Below, one piece after another: positions 41,280-49,900 of a DNA stretch of 64,000 bases. The notes beneath the pieces are model-generated. The model saw nothing but the letters and a program-made list of their open reading frames with translations. It was not told where the DNA came from and made no database searches. This stretch comes from Lotmaria passim (Eukaryota > Euglenozoa > Kinetoplastea > Trypanosomatida > Trypanosomatidae). The stretch is from assembly GCA_037349495.1 (NCBI GenBank), contig CP140197.1, forward strand, positions 1,488,001-1,552,000, given 5' to 3'. Position 1 is the stretch's first letter. Each line of letters starts with the position of its first letter. A program made the translations under genes and the position numbers.

Positions 41280-42046
41280 CGGCAGGGTGTCACTTGAGGA
41301 TAATAAATAAATAAACAAATAAAACGGCCTTTGTACCCTTTTAGTGTCTCAATGCGCTGATGGGAAAGGAAGACGTAATTACAATTTTAAAAAAAGAGGT
41401 GAAAAAGAAAAGAACGCGGAAGAGCGTCACTTGTGCGGCAGATAATCAGCTCTTCGGCAACACCAAACAGTGGCCTACACACATTCCTTGATAAAGAAAG
41501 AGCTCATCTTTTCAGACAACACACACATTTCTGAGACTCGAGAAAGCGCTGATGCGCACCATGCACATTACCGTTTCTAAGCTGCGGAGGTGGGGGCTTG
41601 CTTTACAGGCTAATATGCTTTAATTAGTTTAAAATAAAAAAAAAAAAAGAAAGTAGGTGAAGCATGACAAAAATCCACGAGTATAAGGAATATATATATA
41701 TATATTTATTTATTCATGTATTTGTTTATTTACTTATTTTGTGTATCAACCACCACATCCGTGATCCACTTTCATGATAAAACGCACTCTTGAGCCTTGC
41801 CCACACCTTTTGTGCACGTCATTCAAAAAAAAAAAAGGGAGGAAGGAAGGAGCGAAAAGCTAAACAGCTGATAAAGAGATTAAACTAATACACACACAAA
41901 AAAAAAAAGAAAGGAAGCAGGCGAGATCAGCCGTTTCATCAGTACGCAGCTACGCATTACACAAAGGATAGCATTCAGGCTCAGTTAGTGTTTCCTCTCC
42001 TTTCCTCCTCATAATCATCCTTTGGAATTACTTGACAAGACAGAAA
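41280..42046. other. Spacer, ferredoxins 3-4
   Basis: No gene seen. A run at 41637-41649; a TATA/TTTA-rich tract at 41691-41740. Confidence 0.6.
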
Positions 42047-42478
42047 CTAGCGCTGATTCATGTAGCTTGGCAGCTCCACCTCCAGACCATCTGAATCCGC
42101 AGACAGCATAATTTGGCAGGACAGCCGCGACATCTCACGCACTTCCAGTGCCTTCGCCAAAAGGTCCTCCTCCCTCTCCGAAGGCTCCGGCACCCTCCGA
42201 AACGAGGATTCGGAGAGGTAGACGTGGCAGGTGCCGCACTCCATCTTGCCGTTGCAGCTGCCAGCCACGTCCAGCTTTGCAACGTCGCGGAGGACCTCCA
42301 GTAAGCTCATCCCCACTGGCGCGTCAACCACACGAGACACGTCGTCACGCGTCTTGACGTGCACCTTCATTTTACCCGGTGTGGAGTAACAAGCTGCCCT
42401 GCCTGTCAGAACAGCTGTGGCAGCAGCAGCGGCAGCAGAGCACACGGGCAGTGACACACACGACGCTACACGTCGCAT
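42047..42478 (-). CDS. Mitochondrial [2Fe-2S] ferredoxin 4
   Basis: 143 residues from the ATG at 42478; the upstream TTG extension is unlikely. Presequence MRRVASCVSLPVCSAAAAAA with a poly-Ala part, ending in ACYSTPGK. Cluster ligands are in CNGKMECGTCHVYL and the fourth Cys in RLSCQIML. The helix is SLLEVLRDVAKLDVAGSC. The C terminus (ADSDGLEVELPSYMNQR) differs from the PEMxG form of copies 2 and 3. All ligands are present. Confidence 0.94.
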   Translation of the reverse strand: MRRVASCVSLPVCSAAAAAATAVLTGRAACYSTPGKMKVHVKTRDDVSRVVDAPVGMSLLEVLRDVAKLDVAGSCNGKMECGTCHVYLSESSFRRVPEPSEREEDLLAKALEVREMSRLSCQIMLSADSDGLEVELPSYMNQR

Positions 42479-43160
42479 TCGTGTCCCTAACAATAAACAA
42501 CAATAACAAAAGAGCGTATAACGAAAAAAAAAATGCGCGGCTGTAAGTACAGATTATGCGTGGTTCGTTAAACCGTCATCTGTAGCTGAAGGATCACACA
42601 AACTGCCCAGAACAGCAAGATACAGAAAGATCACCTTGACTTTGGTCGTTGTGAGCAAACGCAGCGCAGTTTGTGTTAGCCCTGCAAGCAGACCGAGAAC
42701 AAGAGCTGCGGTTTGCAGAAAAGTCCACCACCTTCACAGGGAAAAGAAAGAAAAGCGGCGAGAAGTGAGAAGTTAGAAAAGCGACGAAATAGACCCTGGC
42801 GGAATACTGAAGTGACGGTACTCAACCTCTTTGTCTACAAAAAAAAAAAGAGCTTGAAGCACTATCCTAGTAGAACGATCGTTCTGGTTTTTTAATGCAC
42901 TATTTTCTCCGTGTACCACTGAGTGTTTGCAAAGGGCGGAGCTAAAAAAAAAAAAAAAACAGCACCTCACTAGCGGAGAGAAAGAAAGATGCATAGTTCT
43001 GATTTTACAAGCAGTTTGGTGTCAGAGCCGTTTGCAGTAAGGAAAGCGACAACTGTCCACAAACCCATGAAACGTAAAGTGTGCAAGAAATAAAAAACGT
43101 GTGGTCTGTGCATGTGTGTGTTTTGTGAGAAGTGCGCTGCTGCTAGCATAGCTTTTACTT
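42479..43160. other. Spacer, ferredoxins 4-5
   Basis: No gene seen. A runs near 42524-42532, 42839-42849 and 42943-42959. Confidence 0.6.
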
Positions 43161-43604
43161 CTACTTCATCGTCAGATCCACCTTGTGCTTGGGTAGCACG
43201 ACGACAATGCCGTCCTCTAGTGGAGTAAGCCGCACTTGGCAGCTGAGACGGGAGTTGTCTTGTGGATGATACGCCTGGTCCAGTGTGTCCAGCTCTTCCT
43301 CTGACGGCGGCGGTATCTTCTCGTACCACCCATCACACAGGTAGACGTGACAGATAGAGCAGCGCATCTTCTTCTGACACGACACATCCATGTCCAGCTG
43401 CGCCACATCTCGAATCGCCTCCATTAACGTGATGCCTGTTGGTGTAGAGAAATCCAGCTGCGTGCCATCCTGAACTGTAATATTCACCTTGATCTTTCCA
43501 GGGGTGCTGTAACGTGGGCAGCTGATGGCAAGCGCAGCCCTGCACAACGAGAGTTAAGCAGAGCAGCAGCTCAAGGTAGATAGTGATAAAAGAGCGCGAC
43601 GCAT
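43161..43604 (-). CDS. Ferredoxin 5 with an in-frame stop in its presequence
   Basis: The ferredoxin part (43161 to about 43510) is intact: YSTPGKIKVNI, TLMEAIRDVAQLDMDVSC, ligands in CQKKMRCSICHVYL, and the fourth Cys in RLSCQVRL. The only good start is the ATG at 43604, giving MRRALLSLSTLSCCSA, a convincing mitochondrial presequence. It is followed in the same frame by TAA (43556-43554) and then LSLCRAALAISCPRYSTPGK. No other ATG lies upstream of the conserved fold; the next in-frame ATG is inside the first helix. It may be a recent pseudogene, a stop-readthrough gene or an assembly error. The loop lacks the usual DG/NG pair after the first Cys. All four ligands remain. Confidence 0.8.
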
Positions 43605-44171
43605 CGTCGCAGCAGGGCGTACTGTAACTTGTTTCTGTGTTCCGTTAAATGTTCTTTTTTGGATGTGTGTGTATTGATGACGCTGAGTTTCCTGGAGGAG
43701 AGAATACTCAGCGCCACAATAGAAAAAAAAAAAACATCGCAAGGATGCAAAAAGGCATCAACGAAAGGATGAATATATATTACACATACACAAAAAAAAA
43801 AAAGTCATATTGAACGGTTATGAAAAGAAAGATGATTGACCAGTAATCGTAAGTTGTAACTCCGAGAGAATATGCGTGATAAACACCCATAAAGCTGCCT
43901 GGTAACAGGAAAAAAAAAAACACCTCCTCCTTTTTCCTTTCCTTTTCCAGCTTCTTGCAAAAACGCTACGTTCATTGGTGCAGATGTTGTTCAAAGGGCA
44001 GTTCAGTAAGGAGGCTAAGAAATAAGTGTGCGCCAAAGTGAGAAGCAAGAACAGGAGAGAAAAACGTGTATTCCAACGTCACATGCTGTAAAAAAAAAAA
44101 AAAACTATAATAGGTACGTCGCCACCACAGCTGCAGCATCACAGCACGCGCACATTAGAGGAACAAAATAG
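43605..44171. other. Spacer, ferredoxins 5-6
   Basis: No gene seen. A poly-T tract on the coding strand (43724-43735), followed by AG at about 43697, is a likely trans-splicing signal for ferredoxin 5. Other A runs near 43791-43803 and 44089-44104. Confidence 0.55.
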
Positions 44172-44690
44172 TCATTTTTTTGTGGAGCGATGGTACGCGG
44201 CTTGCCAGCGCAGATCGACTGTTGTCTTGGGCAGATCCACCTCCAGCCCATCCAAATCCTCTGTTAAGATAATCTGGCAGCCTAGCCGAGAGGCATCGGT
44301 GACGCCTGGTGCCCGGTCGAGACAGTCTTGCTCCGTGTCGGTCACTGGATACAGCTTTTCCGCCTTCGCAAACCACTCGTGGTCGCGCATGATCACGTGG
44401 CAGGTCGAGCACTGGCAGGTGCCGTTACATGCCCCCGCTGCATCCACGGGCAGCGTCGGGTCATCACGCAGAGCCTCCATGAGCGAGGTACCCTCATGGT
44501 AGTCGCGCTCGTACGCCGTGCCATCGACTGCGGTGATGCGGACGTGCACCTTGCCTGGGGTGAAGAGAGGAGATGTGGGTAGGCAGAAGTGCCGTGACGA
44601 GGCGAGCAATGGGACAACGTAACCTCTACTCGATGTGTCGAGATGTGGCACCACGACGACGCTACTGATGAGGGGACGTCGCCAAAGCAT
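44172..44690 (-). CDS. Mitochondrial [2Fe-2S] ferredoxin 6 (divergent)
   Basis: 172 residues from the ATG at 44690. Presequence MLWRRPLISSVVVVPHLDTS, ending in SPLFTPGKVHVRI. Cluster ligands are in CNGTCQCSTCHVIM with an extra Cys, as in copy 1, and the fourth Cys is in RLGCQIIL. The helix is SLMEALRDDPTLPVDAAG, with the usual DVAKLD replaced by DPTLPVD. The region after the loop is longer (HEWFAKAEKLYPVTDTEQD), and a basic tail follows the last strand. It is the most divergent copy and could have a distinct partner; that is inference. Confidence 0.93.
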   Translation of the reverse strand: MLWRRPLISSVVVVPHLDTSSRGYVVPLLASSRHFCLPTSPLFTPGKVHVRITAVDGTAYERDYHEGTSLMEALRDDPTLPVDAAGACNGTCQCSTCHVIMRDHEWFAKAEKLYPVTDTEQDCLDRAPGVTDASRLGCQIILTEDLDGLEVDLPKTTVDLRWQAAYHRSTKK

Positions 44691-45975
44691 GACGCCAGAT
44701 TGCAGTAAGTACCGGCGTTGCAGGGATTAAAAAAAAAAAAGCAAACACTGCTTAGAAAAGCAGAATACACAGGGGAACGCAAGAGACAATTTAGTCTATC
44801 CTACACACGTAACAGAGAAAAGTGGTTTCTGCTCTGCTGAAAAGGCGAAGGGATAAATGACAGAAGTCGGTGTAATCAACAACAGCGGCAAAGGAAAGGA
44901 GAAAAAAAAAAAAAAGATGCATTTGTAAGACAATGGCTAGGTCAAGGAGTCCTGGGAAACAATAAGACTGACATGTCTTAATGTAGAACTTCGCTAGCAA
45001 GAAAAGCAACAGCTAACACTGCAAATAAAACAAAAGAAAAACGTGTATGAAATGAAAACAGAGACGGAGACAAGAATAAAGATGGTAAAGTTGAAAAAGA
45101 CGCAGAGAACATGATGGTTGACAACGCAATTACTCACTACTCATGTTGTCTTTCCTTTTTGGTGTTTTTATTTGCCTTGTCAAATGAAGTCGTAAATCGG
45201 AAAAAAAAAAAACCATCACAACTTAAATGCACACTACAGCTCTTTTTGCAAGAATGGGTGGAGATGAAGGCCAACGCAGAGTTTTTGTAGTAAACAAAAA
45301 AAAGTAGAACAGACGTTTTCTCCGTTCTCCTCAAAATCAAACTGCAAACAGAACACAAAAAGAAGTGAAAATGTGCACATTGTTTCCCTTGTTTTTTTTT
45401 TTTCGCGAGCGCCTTTCACACGGTTCATTGTGCCCAGGAAAGCCCAACTCGATAAAGCAAGAAAAAAAGAAGGCAGCGAAAGGGAGAATATCAATTGTAA
45501 GACAAAGCGCCTACTAGCAGTGGAAACAAAGAGACAGAAAAAAAAAAACGTTGACCTAAATGTTCATTGAAAAGAGAAGGGCGACAGGAAAAAGCATGCG
45601 GAAGAAAGCGCAATCCGAGGGAGAGACTTCGAGATTCAAAGTACTTAGACGCCAGGCAAAGTTGACGAGGGAAGTGAAAAAAATAATAATAATAATATAT
45701 ATGTGCCGCCACAACTAAACGTGCAGTTTGACTTCACTAAAAAACACGATAAAGCACACACATATACTACTTAAAAAAAAACTGAAGTGGAGCCAAAAAA
45801 AAAAGGCTTAAAAAAAAAAAAAACTTGCCAGCGCTTTGACTCGGTTACGGAGAGACTATGTACAGAAAACAAACAAAAAAAAAACGCCAACGGCACCGCG
45901 TAACTCAGCTCCGCGAATAGCACGACAAAAGACCACGAAGCAACTGGAGCAGTAGAGTCAGAGAGCCGACGCGCA
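44691..45975. other. Spacer, ferredoxin 6 to membrane protein 1
   Basis: No gene seen. A runs near 44729-44740, 44901-44915, 45200-45211, 45538-45548 and 45811-45823; an AAT-repeat stretch at 45681-45700. Confidence 0.6.
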
Positions 45976-48399
45976 TTACTCGCCACGGGCCTCCTTCCTC
46001 CGCTTGAACAGACGGGACAAGGAAATCTGCTTAATTGGGACACCCATGAGCGCAGTACCAGCCACCCTTTCTTGAGTGAAGCTCAATTGCGCCACCTCGC
46101 GTTCTCGATGATGGTCGTTAAAGCCGACGGTGCTGCCGACAGAGAGCAGCGTCGCGTAATTTGGCACTTCCCGGTTCCGACACACACACAAGCAGATAAA
46201 AACGACCACGAAAAACACGAAAACGACCAAGGCCAACAGACACCCAACCAACGTTGATGAGTAGTCTGATACGCCGGAAGGCAACATGATAATGTCACCG
46301 TAAGTTCGACAGGCACGCCTGTCCGCCGCAGGGGTGCTGTACGAGCACACGTACCCGCTCGCCGTCCCGCGCAGCGACACGTTGAAGCACACGGAGTCAA
46401 AGCAGAACTCGCAGCCCGCGTGCTGCCCGCACACCGCACACCCATCAAACGAGTACGCGCGGCACGCATCCACCGGCGCAACGTCGCAGTTCGCACCCGT
46501 CCACCCGTCCACGCACACGCACACGCCACACTCGCACCGCCCACCCACCGCGCTGCAGCCCGCGCAGCCGTCGCCGCACGTCGCAGTGCACGCGCCGCTC
46601 CCGCTCACGCCGTCGTCGCACTGGCTGCCGCCCCCGCACACCGGGCACGCCTTGCAGTCCGCGCCGTAGTAGCCCGCCATGCACCCGCACCTCCCCGTCG
46701 CCTCGTCGCACGTGCCGTGAAGCCCGCAGTCGTCACACGCCGTCTGCGGCACGAAGCGGACGTGCACCCCGCTGCGCAGCAGCCCCTGCGGCACCAGCAC
46801 CGAGGAAAGGTCCTCCACACCGTACCGCACGAGACCGACTCGGATAGGTGGGTAGGCAAGAAAAGGGGCGCCGTCGTGTACCATGTCATTCTTGACCACA
46901 ACGTCGACCACACCGTTTCCATCAAAATACAACTGCACCGTGAAAACAGAGCTGTTGGTGCTGGTGGTTGTTGCAACCGACCCTCTTAACAAGAAGATGG
47001 TGCCCTCTTCACACCTGTCCTCGCTGCACAATTCGTCGCCTCGTTGGCGCGAGGTAAGAGATTGACTGCTGACATACGCGTCAGGTAACCATTGCATGGC
47101 GGACTGAAGGGCGAGCATGGTGCGTGAAAAGTTGCCGTCAGGGCAGGTGTTATTGATGGCGTTGCAGGAAGCGTACGGCGTGTAGGTGGCGCAGTACAAG
47201 CCCATACCGCAATAGAGGTTGACGAGACTGCGGTTGAACAGCCGAGTCTGTGTGAACGGATTTACGAAGAAGTACGGAAAGCCGCCCAGATTCGTTCTGA
47301 AGCCGCGTAAAGTGACACTTTTATCGAACGCCCCACCAAAGTCCACCGTCACGTTATAGAAGCGCTGCGCGTCTGCACCGGCATCGCCCGCCGTCATCGC
47401 CCACTGCCCGCGCGGGCACAGCTCCGACACGAGCGCACGCGACGCACACGCCGACGTCGACGGGCACCACACACAGTCCGCCCCCACCGCAGTGCACGCA
47501 GTCGCAGTCGCCGCGCCGTCGCACACGTCGTATACAGGGTCGAACCGGTACGCCACCACGCCGTTGTCCGCCGTCGGCGTCAGCACCACCTTGCGCAGCG
47601 TCTTCGAGTAGATCAGCCCGGTGCTCCGGACGTAGGCCGGCAGCACATCCGCGGGAGGCAGGGTGCGGTAGCGCATCACGATCGTGCCGTTCGCGTACAC
47701 CACCACCTGCGCCGTCAGCCCCGCCGCGGAGGACGGCGTGCCCCGCAGAGGCACGTTGCAGTACTCCACCAGCGTGTGGGTGACAACGGGAGTGCAGGGT
47801 GGAGTCGTGCCAGCAGCAGTGCGGTTGCCACCGGCAGCCGCCGTCCGCACACAGTTGTCGTTTTCCCATGTGACGATGTAGCTGCGAGTGGGGTCAATGG
47901 CATCCGTCTCGAAGGGTGCCAGGTAGAAACTGATCATTGGCCAGTCCCCTCCTCCATCAAAGAAAACGGAGGCGTCGTTCGAAAAGCCGTAGTTGCCCTG
48001 AAGGACAGCGAAGAAGTCCCTCACGCAGTACCCATTGCACATGCCATACGGTGTGGGGGATAGAAATCCCATGTTTGTGACGTACCACGGCGTGTTATTG
48101 TACGCGTAGAAAGCGGTTCGCATCTGCGATGGTGAGATTGCCGGGAACTCGTGCGATAGCGCATCCATTGCTTGCCATGACTGTGTAACCTGCGTCCGAT
48201 CACAAAATGTCGTGTAACTCGCCCAGTGTTCATTTGGTAACCCAGCCAGGTCTTTGGCGTAGATGGCGGTGACGGTGTAGTCGGTGATGGTGGCTGCGAA
48301 GACGCCGTCAAAGCAATAATATGCCATCGTGACAGTAATAAGCAAAAGGGTGCGCGTCGCGTAACTGAGACGGCTTCTGCAAACGTGCACTAACGCCAT
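45976..48399 (-). CDS. Cysteine-rich type I membrane protein 1 (PSI/EGF-like)
   Basis: Probable surface or endomembrane glycoprotein of unknown role; 807 residues from the ATG at 48399 (upstream frame is T-rich spacer). Residues 1 to about 36 form a signal peptide. A PSI-like module (CTAVGADCVWCPSTSAC) lies near 305-321. EGF/laminin-like repeats (GLHGTCDEATGRCGC, then GGRCECGVCVCVDGWTGANC) span about 555-640, and a second PSI-like module (GCAVCGQHAGCEFC) follows. One membrane helix lies near 715-737, with a cytosolic tail of about 70 residues holding LMGVPIKQISLSRLF. Two large blocks are almost identical to the next gene, while the blocks between them are diverged. Confidence 0.9.
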   Translation of the reverse strand: MALVHVCRSRLSYATRTLLLITVTMAYYCFDGVFAATITDYTVTAIYAKDLAGLPNEHWASYTTFCDRTQVTQSWQAMDALSHEFPAISPSQMRTAFYAYNNTPWYVTNMGFLSPTPYGMCNGYCVRDFFAVLQGNYGFSNDASVFFDGGGDWPMISFYLAPFETDAIDPTRSYIVTWENDNCVRTAAAGGNRTAAGTTPPCTPVVTHTLVEYCNVPLRGTPSSAAGLTAQVVVYANGTIVMRYRTLPPADVLPAYVRSTGLIYSKTLRKVVLTPTADNGVVAYRFDPVYDVCDGAATATACTAVGADCVWCPSTSACASRALVSELCPRGQWAMTAGDAGADAQRFYNVTVDFGGAFDKSVTLRGFRTNLGGFPYFFVNPFTQTRLFNRSLVNLYCGMGLYCATYTPYASCNAINNTCPDGNFSRTMLALQSAMQWLPDAYVSSQSLTSRQRGDELCSEDRCEEGTIFLLRGSVATTTSTNSSVFTVQLYFDGNGVVDVVVKNDMVHDGAPFLAYPPIRVGLVRYGVEDLSSVLVPQGLLRSGVHVRFVPQTACDDCGLHGTCDEATGRCGCMAGYYGADCKACPVCGGGSQCDDGVSGSGACTATCGDGCAGCSAVGGRCECGVCVCVDGWTGANCDVAPVDACRAYSFDGCAVCGQHAGCEFCFDSVCFNVSLRGTASGYVCSYSTPAADRRACRTYGDIIMLPSGVSDYSSTLVGCLLALVVFVFFVVVFICLCVCRNREVPNYATLLSVGSTVGFNDHHREREVAQLSFTQERVAGTALMGVPIKQISLSRLFKRRKEARGE
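46307..46875 (-). repeat. Identical 569-bp block, copy 1 (membrane protein 1)
   Basis: Matches 50244-50812 at a constant offset of 3937 bp. Line-by-line reading found no difference. It covers the EGF-like and second PSI-like modules. Confidence 0.92.
47341..48049 (-). repeat. Near-identical 709-bp block, copy 1 (membrane protein 1)
   Basis: Matches 51281-51989 at a constant offset of 3940 bp with about three differences seen. It covers the globular N-terminal part and the first PSI-like module. Confidence 0.92.
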
Positions 48400-49900
48400 T
48401 TTTTTTTTTGTCAATGGAAAGCGCAGGTTGACACAATTTGTGCAAAGCGACAAAAAAAAAAAAAAGAGAGAAATATAAACTACACCGCCGTAGATCAATG
48501 AAGGAGTAAGAAAAAGCTGGGTGGTGAGCCAGAATAAAAAAAAAAAGGAATGCAACAGCAGAATATGGCCTTTTTGTTTCTCCTCGTTTCTACAGATCTA
48601 AACAGAGGTACAAATAGTGTAGCGTTGTTGATTAGTATCTCGGAAAAAAAAAAAGACTAAAAAAGTCAGGAAAAACACAGTACATTGAACAAGCAATAGA
48701 ATGGTATTGAAAGGGAAGCACAGCAGCGTCACCTCACTTGTATAAAGTTCGTAAGTTACGACTCATTTTTTTTTCTCTTTTCCGCGCACCAGGGTGCGCA
48801 CTAGTCAGCCATAGAAAAAAAGAAACTGGTGCATCCTTCTATAAGCTGAAACTCGCAGGTCTAGAGAAGTTCTTCAGCGCCTTCGGTGCGCCGTGGATAA
48901 GCTGGTGCTGTCAGCGTCACGTCTGAGCCACAATCGCCAACAGAGGTGTTTTTTTTTTTTTTTTGCTCTCTCTCAGTTCTTGCTCTCCAATTTGAATGAC
49001 CCTTTTTGTTGTTGTTGTTGATGTTCTAAACGTGTGTATGTGTCGAGACCAAGACAGTGGTGTAACACCATAAAAGCAGCAAAACGACAGACGAGGGGAA
49101 AAAAAAAAGATCTCTCCTTTCGTAACACAGTAAGACAAGAGAGAAAGAGCAAGAGCACATAAACTCGCCGGAGAGCGAAAAGAAGAAGAAAGGGGGAAAA
49201 AAAAACGCCTAATAATACCAACCAAAAGCAACAGATGCACATAGGTTAAACGAAAAGAAAAAGAAAAATACAGTCGAAAGGGTTCACCTGTCGGAGTAGC
49301 TACCCTCCAAACAGAAAAAAAAAAAAAGACAGAGAGATTTGCAAGTACAACGCATCGAACGTCGAGCAGCCCACCGCCAATCAATAAAATAATAAAAAAC
49401 AAAAAGAGCGTCGAGAGCATCACAGCAGAACATAAAGTGCGAACAAGTTAACAGTGATCGTGTGCGCGTTTTCGTTTTTTCTTTTTCGAAAAACACCTTT
49501 TATTTATGAAGAATCGAGAGCTTGTGAGAAACTACTGAAAACACATATACAAAAAATGAACTTCGGTTTTAATACAAGTGAAAACTAATGCCTATGCAAA
49601 ACTAAACTGCCGACAATACACCCATCCCTCTAAAAAAAAAAAAAAGAAAGTCAGCAAAAGGGTTGCATTCAACGACCTAGAAACCAGGCGAAAGAAAAAC
49701 GTTTCATCACACGCTCAAAGCAACGCACAGAAAAACAGTGGAACGAAAATCACGAAAAACAGCAAGAAGGAGTATTACATAAAAAAAAAAAAGAACATCA
49801 GGTCGTCTAATGACAAATCAAGCCCACGTGCAGCGTGTTGTGCGTCATTCCCACACATGCTAAACCGAGTATTCCCTCCGTGTAGTGTGGTGAGAAAAGC
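48400..49900. other. Spacer between membrane proteins 1 and 2
   Basis: No gene seen. A runs near 48453-48465, 48537-48546, 48643-48654, 49198-49205, 49314-49327, 49633-49645 and 49781-49792; a T run at 48948-48964. Confidence 0.6.

Noticed and set aside
43161-43604. Reassigned stop codons as explanation for the TAA in ferredoxin 5
   Set aside because: Other genes in the window end cleanly at TAA, TAG and TGA, with no internal stops, so a general code change is not supported.
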